This document shows, in pieces, positions 53,104-60,219 of a DNA stretch of 64,000 bases (position 1 is the first letter of the stretch; every line of letters begins with the position of its first letter). Location: assembly GCF_003865405.1 (NCBI RefSeq), contig NZ_RQVQ01000014.1, positions 25,576 through 89,575 on the forward strand, written 5' to 3'. This stretch comes from Paenimyroides tangerinum. GTDB lineage: Bacteria > Bacteroidota > Bacteroidia > Flavobacteriales > Flavobacteriaceae. Position numbers and translations under genes: made by a program. The notes beneath the pieces were generated by a model, which saw only the letters and a program-made list of their open reading frames with translations, was not told the DNA's origin and searched no databases.

Positions 53104-53709
53104 TTAAACTTTCATTTGTCTGAATGTTAAACTAATTCTAGGAGTCAAAATCTTCTTTGTTGTCGCAATTTGATGTAACCAATGCTTTTGAGTTACGCCT
53201 TTCATTTCAATTAATGATCCATTAAGCAAATCGAATTCACGTTTTTCTGAAGTTTGTTTGTGTTTGAAAACAAATTTTCGGGTTGCTCCTAAACTCAAAC
53301 AAGCGATAGAACCATTTTCTAACAAATCGGTTTCTCCATCACTGTGCCAAGCCATTCCTTCTTCTCCGTTGTGATACAAATTCAACAAACAAGAATTATA
53401 CATTGAATCTGTATATAATTCAATCAATTGTTTTAGAGCCAAAAGTTCTTCAATCCAAGGCGTTGCAATACGTGTAACTCCAGAATAGGTATAAGAAAAT
53501 TCTCGCGAACCATACCAAGCAACTTTACGTTTGGTTTCTATTTCTTGTCCGTTTACTATAGCTTTATCGTGATACCATTCTATTTTCTGCAATAAATCAG
53601 TAAAGAATTTTTCTGATTCTAATGTATCTAATAAGATTCCATAATATAATACTTCACCATCATAAGGAAGTAAATTTTGACTGGTTTCTTGATTTGAAAA
53701 AAGTTCCAT
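53104..53709 (-). CDS. AlkB-like 2-oxoglutarate/Fe(II) dioxygenase
   Basis: The 201-residue protein has the AlkB core: NSCLLNLYHNGEEGMAWHSDGE (HxD), GATRKFVFKHK, the second His in QKHWLHQI and the 2-oxoglutarate arginines in RISLTFR. AlkB proteins remove alkyl groups from bases in DNA or RNA. The shape fits the AlkB2/AlkB3-like group rather than E. coli AlkB itself. Confidence 0.88.
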   Translation of the reverse strand: MELFSNQETSQNLLPYDGEVLYYGILLDTLESEKFFTDLLQKIEWYHDKAIVNGQEIETKRKVAWYGSREFSYTYSGVTRIATPWIEELLALKQLIELYTDSMYNSCLLNLYHNGEEGMAWHSDGETDLLENGSIACLSLGATRKFVFKHKQTSEKREFDLLNGSLIEMKGVTQKHWLHQIATTKKILTPRISLTFRQMKV

Positions 53710-53809
53710 TGTAATTGTTTTTACAAAAATATGAAGTTTTTAAATTTCTTTTACAAACGACAAGTTTTGTCTTATTCTAAGTTGAAATTTGCATCAAATA
53801 TTTAAAGTT

Positions 53810-54217
53810 ATGAAAACCTATTATAGACACCAATTAGAAATTTTACAAATGGATATGAAAATTGCAGATTTTTCAATTCAAAAAGCAACTTGGGCAGAAA
53901 TTAATGATTTATCAACTGTTACGTTTTATCAAGAAAAAATCGATGAATTGGAAATCCAAAAAGAAACCTATTTGAATCAACTATTTTTAACACTTCATAA
54001 AACAGAAATCAACGAAGAAAATTGTTCTGAAATAAAACTATGTTATCAACTTTTAGAGAAATATTCTAAATCTGAATATAGCGCGTTATTTACAGCGCAT
54101 CTAAATCGAACCATCGAAAAACATCAAAAAGAATATGGTAGTTTTTTGATTAAAACCCAAATTAAAAAAGCATACGAAATTGAAAATAAAATTCAAACTC
54201 TTGAGAAGAATGCATAA
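53810..54217 (+). CDS. Hypothetical helical protein
   Basis: The 135-residue protein is almost all helical (KIADFSIQKATWAEINDLS, EKIDELEIQKETYLNQLF, KHQKEYGSFLIKTQIKKAYEIENKIQ), with heptad-like spacing that suggests a coiled coil. No domain or motif is recognised. The ATG at 53810 is preferred over TTG 53789. It ends at a strong bidirectional terminator. Confidence 0.55.
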   Translation: MKTYYRHQLEILQMDMKIADFSIQKATWAEINDLSTVTFYQEKIDELEIQKETYLNQLFLTLHKTEINEENCSEIKLCYQLLEKYSKSEYSALFTAHLNRTIEKHQKEYGSFLIKTQIKKAYEIENKIQTLEKNA

Positions 54218-54245
54218 AAAAAGACTTCTTTTCAGAAGTCTTTTT
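54216..54245. terminator. Bidirectional terminator between convergent genes
   Basis: AAAAAGACTTC pairs with GAAGTCTTTTT around TTTTCA, immediately after the coding region at 54217 and just before the convergent lipoprotein gene ends at 54253. Confidence 0.87.
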
Positions 54246-54252
54246 GGTTTTA

Positions 54253-54669
54253 TTAATTTACTAAACTAGACAAAACATTAATTGTTGCGTTTGATAAGTT
54301 GGTATTTGCTGAATTTGCAATTGTAATTAAAGCATTGTTAAACTGGCTATACTCATTACCACTCAAAGAAGAAGAAATACTCGACATTGCATTTGACTTG
54401 TATTTTTTTAGTTGCGTTTTGTATTCTTGACTTCCAGTATTTAAACCTGCTAAACTATTGTATTGAGCAACATAATTACTCAAAGTAGTTCCAATAACTG
54501 AAGCTTGAGAAGGAGTTAAATTCATGGTATTTAACAAATTGCTAATTTCTGCAACCGTATTTGCAACGTTAATCGCATTTACTATAGTGTTTGAACTTGT
54601 TGAATTTGAAGTAGAAGTACAACTTGATAAAACAGCAATCATTGATAATGCTAAAACAATCTTTTTCAT
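54253..54669 (-). CDS. Hypothetical Ser/Asn-rich lipoprotein
   Basis: The 138-residue lipoprotein has lipobox SSC (Cys17), a Ser/Thr/Asn-rich stretch and a helical C-terminal domain (about 32-138) rich in Ala, Ser and Asn (ISNLLNTMNLTPSQASVIGTTLSNYVAQYNSL), without recognised family. Probably periplasmic. Confidence 0.6.
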   Translation of the reverse strand: MKKIVLALSMIAVLSSCTSTSNSTSSNTIVNAINVANTVAEISNLLNTMNLTPSQASVIGTTLSNYVAQYNSLAGLNTGSQEYKTQLKKYKSNAMSSISSSLSGNEYSQFNNALITIANSANTNLSNATINVLSSLVN

Positions 54670-54770
54670 ATTATTGATATTTAATTCTTTATAAAATTAC
54701 TAAATAATCCACAATTTAAAATCAAATTCCGAAATTTTAACAGCTCAACAATAATGTTGTTTTTAAACTT

Positions 54771-55580
54771 TTAAAAAATTAAAATTAACAAATACCAAAG
54801 AATTGGAATACTTTCTACCCAAAATAATGTGTAATATTTTGATTTTCTATCTGATGCAAAAAAACAAAATAAAAAAGTTATAAAAACTAAAATTAGATTA
54901 ACAATCCACTGATTAGGATAAAGATTTGATTTAAAAAATTCTAATGCATAAAAAACAACTAAAAGTAAATAAACTAAAAATTTCGTGTTTCTAATTCCTA
55001 TGGTTTGCGGAACCGTTTTTAAACGTATGTCATCGTATTTTAAATCGTTGATTTCAAAGATTAAAATCAGTATTAAAGTAAGAACAAAACGCTGTAAAAA
55101 TTTAAATAAAATATCGAATTCAATTGGTGTGTCTGCATTTAAAAGCGGAATCAATAAAGTAACGCCAGCCCAACAAAAAGAAACTATATATATTTTTACA
55201 CCAGCTAAATTTCGCAAATTCGTTTTACTTATTGGAATTGGAATTAGATATAAAAGACTCAAAAACGCAAAAATAACCGCAGTAATTTGACCAGCTAATT
55301 GAAGTTTAAAAAATAAAAAAAAAGATGTAATTGCAGCAAATAAAGTCAAGAGTAAAATAGCTTTCATTGCTATTTTTATTTTTTTATTTCCGATTACAAA
55401 AGTTCCATATTTTATTACGTTGTAACTGGTAAGTGTTCCAAAAAAAACGAAGAAAACGACAGTTAAATCCGTAGGTAATTTAGCGAAATAATAAGTCATT
55501 AAAACCAACGAACTAGCCGCCAGAGAAACATGTAAACTGGAATTGAGATAAAAATCGAATATTTGTTTTAATAATTTCAA
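54771..55580 (-). CDS. UbiA-type prenyltransferase-like membrane protein
   Basis: The protein of about 269 residues has eight to nine membrane helices and the second UbiA aspartate motif in FEINDLKYDDIRLKTVPQTIG. The first motif (NDxxDxxxD between helices 2 and 3) is replaced by SYNVIKYGTF, so prenyl transfer is uncertain. The frame is open to TTG 55598, but that codon lies inside a -7 box (55596-55603), so TTG 55580 is taken as the start; no ATG is available near. Whether it is a UbiA relative with lost or changed chemistry is open. Confidence 0.65.
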   Translation of the reverse strand: MKLLKQIFDFYLNSSLHVSLAASSLVLMTYYFAKLPTDLTVVFFVFFGTLTSYNVIKYGTFVIGNKKIKIAMKAILLLTLFAAITSFFLFFKLQLAGQITAVIFAFLSLLYLIPIPISKTNLRNLAGVKIYIVSFCWAGVTLLIPLLNADTPIEFDILFKFLQRFVLTLILILIFEINDLKYDDIRLKTVPQTIGIRNTKFLVYLLLVVFYALEFFKSNLYPNQWIVNLILVFITFLFCFFASDRKSKYYTLFWVESIPILWYLLILIF

Positions 55581-55595
55581 ATCATTTATAAATCT

Positions 55596-55603
55596 CAAAG
55601 ATA
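55596..55603 (-). promoter_or_regulatory. -7 box upstream of the UbiA-like gene
   Basis: On the minus strand TATCTTTG matches TAnnTTTG; the transcript would start near 55590. It contains the TTG at 55598, which therefore cannot be the start codon if the box is used. Confidence 0.4.
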
Positions 55604-55632
55604 AAATCTATTTTCGGATGAAAATAACAAAC

Positions 55633-55669
55633 AAAAAGAGAACCTCAAAAAATATGAGATTCTCTTTTT
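55633..55669 (-). terminator. Terminator of the OmpA-like gene
   Basis: AAAAAGAGAA.CTCA pairs with GAG..TCTCTTTTT (mismatches inside) around an A-rich loop, followed on the minus strand by T. Confidence 0.75.
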
Positions 55670-55686
55670 GTATTTAAATTGAAATT

Positions 55687-56187
55687 TTAGTTCAAAATTA
55701 TAATTTCAACTCTTCTGTTTTTTTGTCTTCCTTCGACAGTTTTATTATCTGCAATAGGATTGGTTTGACCATAACCTTTTGTTTTCATTCTCGAAGCATC
55801 AACTCCTTGTTTTTCAAGATATTCTTTTACAGAATTTGCTCTTTTTTCAGACAAAGTATTGTTGTATTGAACAGTTCCTGTACTATCAGTGTAACCATCG
55901 ATTCTAATATTCTTTTTCTTTTTCTTATTAAGCAACTTAGCCAGATTATCTAAATCTTCTTTCTCCTTATCTGTTAAAGTATAAGAATCAGTAGCGAAAA
56001 GCAAATCAGCAGAAAAAGTTAACTTAACACCTTCGTCAGTTTTAACAGCATCGGCAAAAACTTCAGCTTCTACGACTTCAACAACTTCAATAGTTTCGGT
56101 TTCTTGAACTGGTTTGTTTTTCTTTGATTTACAAGATGTAAAACAAATTGTTCCAGCAAGAATTGAGAATAGTAATATTTTTTTCAT
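55687..56187 (-). CDS. OmpA-family lipoprotein
   Basis: The 166-residue protein starts MKKILLFSILAGTICFTSC with lipobox TSC (Cys19), a Glu/Val-rich linker (KPVQETETIEVVEVVEAEV), and an OmpA C-terminal domain with NIRIDGYTDSTGTVQYNN, LSEKRANSV and GRQKNRRVEI. Such domains bind the peptidoglycan diaminopimelate and tie the outer membrane to the wall. The ATG at 56187 is chosen over ATG 56208, which is only one base from the -7 box. Confidence 0.9.
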   Translation of the reverse strand: MKKILLFSILAGTICFTSCKSKKNKPVQETETIEVVEVVEAEVFADAVKTDEGVKLTFSADLLFATDSYTLTDKEKEDLDNLAKLLNKKKKKNIRIDGYTDSTGTVQYNNTLSEKRANSVKEYLEKQGVDASRMKTKGYGQTNPIADNKTVEGRQKNRRVEIIILN

Positions 56188-56209
56188 AAACAATATTTTA
56201 TTTAACATA

Positions 56210-56241
56210 CAAATCTAAACAAAATATAATTAATTAACAAA
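56210..56241 (-). promoter_or_regulatory. Promoter of the OmpA-like gene
   Basis: On the minus strand TTTG (56238-56241), a 20-base gap and TAGATTTG (56210-56217). Both boxes match the Bacteroidota consensus; the gap is one base longer than ideal. Confidence 0.65.
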
Positions 56242-56272
56242 AATTAAGAATTACAGGAAAACACGATTATGA

Positions 56273-57601
56273 TTAAAACACTCCTATATAATGATTACCT
56301 GCGCGATTAATCAATTTTGCACCTTTAGTAACCGCTCCTGTTTTTCTATTAAAACTATAGATATTTCCATCTTTTCCAACTGGTGTTACAGCTACGATTA
56401 CATCATCTCCATCAACAACAAATCCTTGATATTGACCAAAATCCAATCCTGGCTCGTAAGGTAATACAACTTGAGTTGCTGTTCTAGCATTTAAATCTAA
56501 ACGAGCAATGAACCCTTGATTTTCTGCTCCAGCGTGAGAATACATTACATAAGCAATTCCATCTCCAGCATATCTCCAAGAATCAACATAAGAACCAGTT
56601 ACTCCTAAAGCTGAATCTAAGCTAAACACATACGAGTTATCATATTGATTATTTTGTCCGATTTTTAAAATATGCGAACCTCCAGAATCTCTTTGAGTTG
56701 CTTGATAAATATTTCCGTCTTGACCTAAATAACTATTGAAACTACGGTAACCAGTTGTATCTCCAAATCCTACAGTTGAAGTTATCACTTGAGGATTTGT
56801 CAAAGCTGGATAATCAACTACTAAAGTTTTTGAACCTAATCTTGTAAAGTTAGAATCAACCTGCCCAGTTGCAGGATTTGTTTTACGCATCCATAAACCA
56901 ATTAATAATTTATTTCCTGCTTTATTTAGAACTGGCGCATCTAAACGGAAAATATGATGACCTAAAGCTTCTTCAGCAGTAGTTAATGGAATTTCGAATT
57001 GTTTGTATGAAGAAATTAATACATTTTGTAAATCCAAAGCTAGAACAGTAGCTACTCCTCTTGTATTAATATACACACCATCTTCTGTTGTGTTTACAAC
57101 TGGTGCGGTAACATTCACAGCAATTCCTGTTTTATCTCCATCAAATAATTTTGCCCAACGCGGAGAAGTTCCTGCATATTGAGAAATATTAACCGAAACA
57201 TCTTGTTGAGGAAAACTTGCACCACCTTTCACAGCATATTTAGAAAATGTTCCTCCATTATCACCTGTGTAAGCAATATTAAATAATGTATTTCCATCTT
57301 CTGAAGATTGTAAACGAGCTGTTCTGTTAGAAAGAACAGGTTCTCCATTTCCATAAACATCAATTGAAAATTCAGGATTCAATGCTTCTGATTTTTTAAC
57401 TGCAAAAACTTTAGTACCACCATTACCATCACCATCTGTTTCTTGCATCATAGCACCGGCAACTGTTATATAGCGCTCTGCTGTTGGTTCTTGATTTCCA
57501 CCACCATTATCAGTAGTTGAATCGTCTGATGAACAACTTGAAAATATCATAGCTGTAATAATAGCACTAAAAGCAAATGGCTTTAAAAATTTGTTTTTCA
57601 T
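56273..57601 (-). CDS. DUF4374-like lipoprotein (XusB-like) next to a TonB receptor
   Basis: The 442-residue lipoprotein has lipobox FSSC (Cys23), a Gly/Asn-rich linker and repeated four-stranded units (YITVAGAMMQETDG, FSLDSALGVTGSYVDSWRYAGDGIAYV, FGQYQGFVVDGDDVIVAVTP) that suggest a beta-propeller. The pattern matches my memory of DUF4374. In Bacteroides thetaiotaomicron the surface lipoprotein XusB of this type binds siderophores, next to the TonB receptor XusA. Here it follows the TonB receptor gene after 15 bases, so xenosiderophore or iron uptake is likely. The PepSY protein XusC is not next door. Confidence 0.8.
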   Translation of the reverse strand: MKNKFLKPFAFSAIITAMIFSSCSSDDSTTDNGGGNQEPTAERYITVAGAMMQETDGDGNGGTKVFAVKKSEALNPEFSIDVYGNGEPVLSNRTARLQSSEDGNTLFNIAYTGDNGGTFSKYAVKGGASFPQQDVSVNISQYAGTSPRWAKLFDGDKTGIAVNVTAPVVNTTEDGVYINTRGVATVLALDLQNVLISSYKQFEIPLTTAEEALGHHIFRLDAPVLNKAGNKLLIGLWMRKTNPATGQVDSNFTRLGSKTLVVDYPALTNPQVITSTVGFGDTTGYRSFNSYLGQDGNIYQATQRDSGGSHILKIGQNNQYDNSYVFSLDSALGVTGSYVDSWRYAGDGIAYVMYSHAGAENQGFIARLDLNARTATQVVLPYEPGLDFGQYQGFVVDGDDVIVAVTPVGKDGNIYSFNRKTGAVTKGAKLINRAGNHYIGVF

Positions 57602-57616
57602 ATTAAATAATATTAA

Positions 57617-60034
57617 TTAGAATTTATTAAAAGTGTAATTTATTTTCATATAGAAAGCACGTCCAGGTTTTTGAACTGCGAAATTGTCATAAGCTTCATT
57701 ATTCAATATATTTTTAGCATCAAAACTTAAAACAAATTGTTTATTAGGAAATACATAGCTTAATCCGACATCATGAATATTTTGATCTAACGTACGATAT
57801 TGCTCAACTTCTAACCAATTGACATAAAAAGATTCCACATAACCATAATTATAATATAAGTTCAAAATAGAATTCTTTTGAACTAAATCCTTCAACATAT
57901 ATTGAACACTTGCATTTATCGTAAAAAATGGTTCGTTGGGCACTTGTTGATTGTAATAATCATATTGTTTTCCTTCAGGATTAAACTGTCTATTAAACAA
58001 CGTATTGAACTTAGTAGCATTGATCAAAAAGTTAAGTTTTTCTTTATATATATAGGTAAATTCCGCTTCGTAACCAATGGTTTTGGTTTTCTGAAGATTT
58101 TCAAACGGTGTAACTTGCTCTGCATCATTTAAACGCGAATTGATCCTTTTACTAATTTTATCTTTTGTATCTCTAAAAAAACCAGACGCTCCAAAAGAAA
58201 ATGAATGATTTGTATTTTTATAAGGACCAATTTTAAAACCTAAATTGAAATTGTTACTCACTTCTGCTTTTAAGCCAAAATTCTCAACAATATTCTCACC
58301 TACTTCACCGAACGTTTCAGATTCAGATGGCATACGAATCGCTTTTTCCGCAGAAGCCATAACGATAATTGCAGGTCTAATTAAATATGAAAACGCTCCA
58401 CCATAACCCACATAATTAAATTGGTTTTTAGATTCTTCAATAACTCTTACAGACTGACCATCTTCAGTTTTAAGAACTGGTTTAAACTTTTCTATTTTTT
58501 GATTATAAATCTTAGTGAAAAAATTCGTTTTGAATTTCGAATCAAAAAATTTAGCTTCGTAGGCAAATGAGCTGATACTTTTAGTCATTTTACGTGTATC
58601 AATAAAGTTTCTTTCTAATATTGATTTCATTTCATCATTATCCTTACGATCAAAAGAATTATATAATTGATTAAAAGCAATCACCTGATTTGGCAAAAAC
58701 TCATAAGCCAAATTGGCGCGCAAAGAATAAATCTTCCTTTTAGAATGTAAAATAGTAGGAGCACCTTGCTGAGCACCTTGTTGTGTCAATATAGGTTCAC
58801 CATTTAAACCTAAACTTTGCTCACCAAGCCAATTATAAACCCACTTAACAGTATCATTTACAACTTCAGCTCTGTTGCTATGAGTTGCGGTAAATCCAAA
58901 TTTCAATCCGTCAACTAAAAAATCTTCTTTTTTATAATTTAGACTAATCACTTGAGATTCTGATTCAACAAAGCGACCTTTATATGGATTTCTCATATAC
59001 GTTCCGTGTTGAATTTCGTTATAAACATCAGATGCATTAAATCCTACAAAAAAATGATCTGCCCAAGAAACATCAGTAAAACCAGCTTCAACTTGTCCAC
59101 CAATTGAACGGTAAGAATCATTAAAACGTTTAGCTCTTACATTTTCTTCACGTCCATTTGGCATTGTCACTTTTACAGCATTTCCCCAAACTTCATAATC
59201 GTTATCTGTATTATTTAAAAATCCAGAAGCTTTAACTGTAAATCCTGAATCTCTTCGCATAATTCCATTGAAATTGGCTTGCGTTGTATTAAAAGAACCA
59301 TAAGAAAGCGACGCATTTAGGCTATTTCTTAATCCATTTTTAAGAACCACATTAATTGCTCCGCCTAGTGCATCCTCGGAAAGGTAAATTGGAACAACTC
59401 CTTTATAAACTTCAATACGTTCAATTAACGCTGGTGGAATACTATTTAAACTAAAAGATGGGCCGTATGTTGAAATAGGAATTCCATCCACAAAAATTTT
59501 AATTGCATTTCCAGAAAGACCATTCAAATTATAATTAACAGAAGATCCCAAACCACCATTCTGACGAACACGAACTCCAACCGAGCGGTCTAAAAGTTCA
59601 TTTGTTTGTATGTTTCTTAAAGCAGCATCTTTTGTTTCAATGACATTAACAGCAAATCCACTTTTTTCAATTTCTGATTTAGCTGAAACAAAATTGATTA
59701 CCATATCTTCTAAAGATTCTTCTGTGTTATAAGAGAACAGCACTAAATCTTGGCTTAAATCTGAATTAGCGATTTCAATATTTATAAATTCTTTATATCC
59801 ATAAATAGAAACAATCAATTGATACGAACCATTTGAGATATTACTGAAATGATATTTTCCTTCAGTATTTGATAAAGTTGTTTCAGAAACAGTTGAATTT
59901 ACCAATTTAACTTCAGCATTATTTAGACTATTACCTGAGCCATCAAAGACAGTTCCAGACAATTTATACTGAGCATTTGCAACTTGTGCAACAATTAATA
60001 CAAGTGTTATTAAAAAAAATCTTTTGAAATACAT
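57617..60034 (-). CDS. TonB-dependent outer membrane receptor
   Basis: The 805-residue protein has a signal peptide (MYFKRFFLITLVLIVAQVANAQ), an N-terminal carboxypeptidase-regulatory domain (YKLSGTVFDGSGNSLNNAEVKL), a plug (SLEDMVINFVSAKSEIEKSG and the IERIEVYKGVVPIYLSEDALGGAINV core) and a 22-strand barrel ending in phenylalanine (KINYTFNKF). The ATG at 60034 is chosen because a consensus promoter lies just upstream; an open frame continues to 60103. With the DUF4374-like lipoprotein it forms a two-gene operon; an iron-siderophore ligand is likely. Confidence 0.9.
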   Translation of the reverse strand: MYFKRFFLITLVLIVAQVANAQYKLSGTVFDGSGNSLNNAEVKLVNSTVSETTLSNTEGKYHFSNISNGSYQLIVSIYGYKEFINIEIANSDLSQDLVLFSYNTEESLEDMVINFVSAKSEIEKSGFAVNVIETKDAALRNIQTNELLDRSVGVRVRQNGGLGSSVNYNLNGLSGNAIKIFVDGIPISTYGPSFSLNSIPPALIERIEVYKGVVPIYLSEDALGGAINVVLKNGLRNSLNASLSYGSFNTTQANFNGIMRRDSGFTVKASGFLNNTDNDYEVWGNAVKVTMPNGREENVRAKRFNDSYRSIGGQVEAGFTDVSWADHFFVGFNASDVYNEIQHGTYMRNPYKGRFVESESQVISLNYKKEDFLVDGLKFGFTATHSNRAEVVNDTVKWVYNWLGEQSLGLNGEPILTQQGAQQGAPTILHSKRKIYSLRANLAYEFLPNQVIAFNQLYNSFDRKDNDEMKSILERNFIDTRKMTKSISSFAYEAKFFDSKFKTNFFTKIYNQKIEKFKPVLKTEDGQSVRVIEESKNQFNYVGYGGAFSYLIRPAIIVMASAEKAIRMPSESETFGEVGENIVENFGLKAEVSNNFNLGFKIGPYKNTNHSFSFGASGFFRDTKDKISKRINSRLNDAEQVTPFENLQKTKTIGYEAEFTYIYKEKLNFLINATKFNTLFNRQFNPEGKQYDYYNQQVPNEPFFTINASVQYMLKDLVQKNSILNLYYNYGYVESFYVNWLEVEQYRTLDQNIHDVGLSYVFPNKQFVLSFDAKNILNNEAYDNFAVQKPGRAFYMKINYTFNKF

Positions 60035-60048
60035 TATCTTTTTTTTGA

Positions 60049-60079
60049 CAAAGTTATTCTTATTTAGACAAAGTCCAAA
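60049..60079 (-). promoter_or_regulatory. Consensus promoter of the TonB receptor operon
   Basis: On the minus strand TTTG (60076-60079), 19 bases, TAACTTTG (60049-60056): a full match to TTTG-N19-TAnnTTTG. The start point would be near 60044, giving a leader of about 10 bases. An ACTTTGTC direct repeat (20-base period) overlaps the boxes and could bind a regulator. Confidence 0.8.
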
Positions 60080-60179
60080 TAAAAACAATAAAAAAATTAA
60101 CAAAATTTTACATTACAATATTCAAAATGATTTAAACAATAAAATGATAAATAATTAGAAATATCCAAATAAAAAGTTT

Positions 60180-60187
60180 TAATTTTG
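60180..60187 (+). promoter_or_regulatory. -7 box upstream of gcvP
   Basis: TAATTTTG matches TAnnTTTG, 32 bases before the ATG. There is no good -33 box at 19 bases. Confidence 0.45.
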
Positions 60188-60219
60188 CGAATTACACAAC
60201 TAAAATATTTTTATTGTAG

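Noticed and set aside
60040..60090. Fur box upstream of the TonB receptor
   Set aside because: The repeats here are direct ACTTTGTC copies overlaying the promoter boxes, not the inverted pattern of a Fur site.
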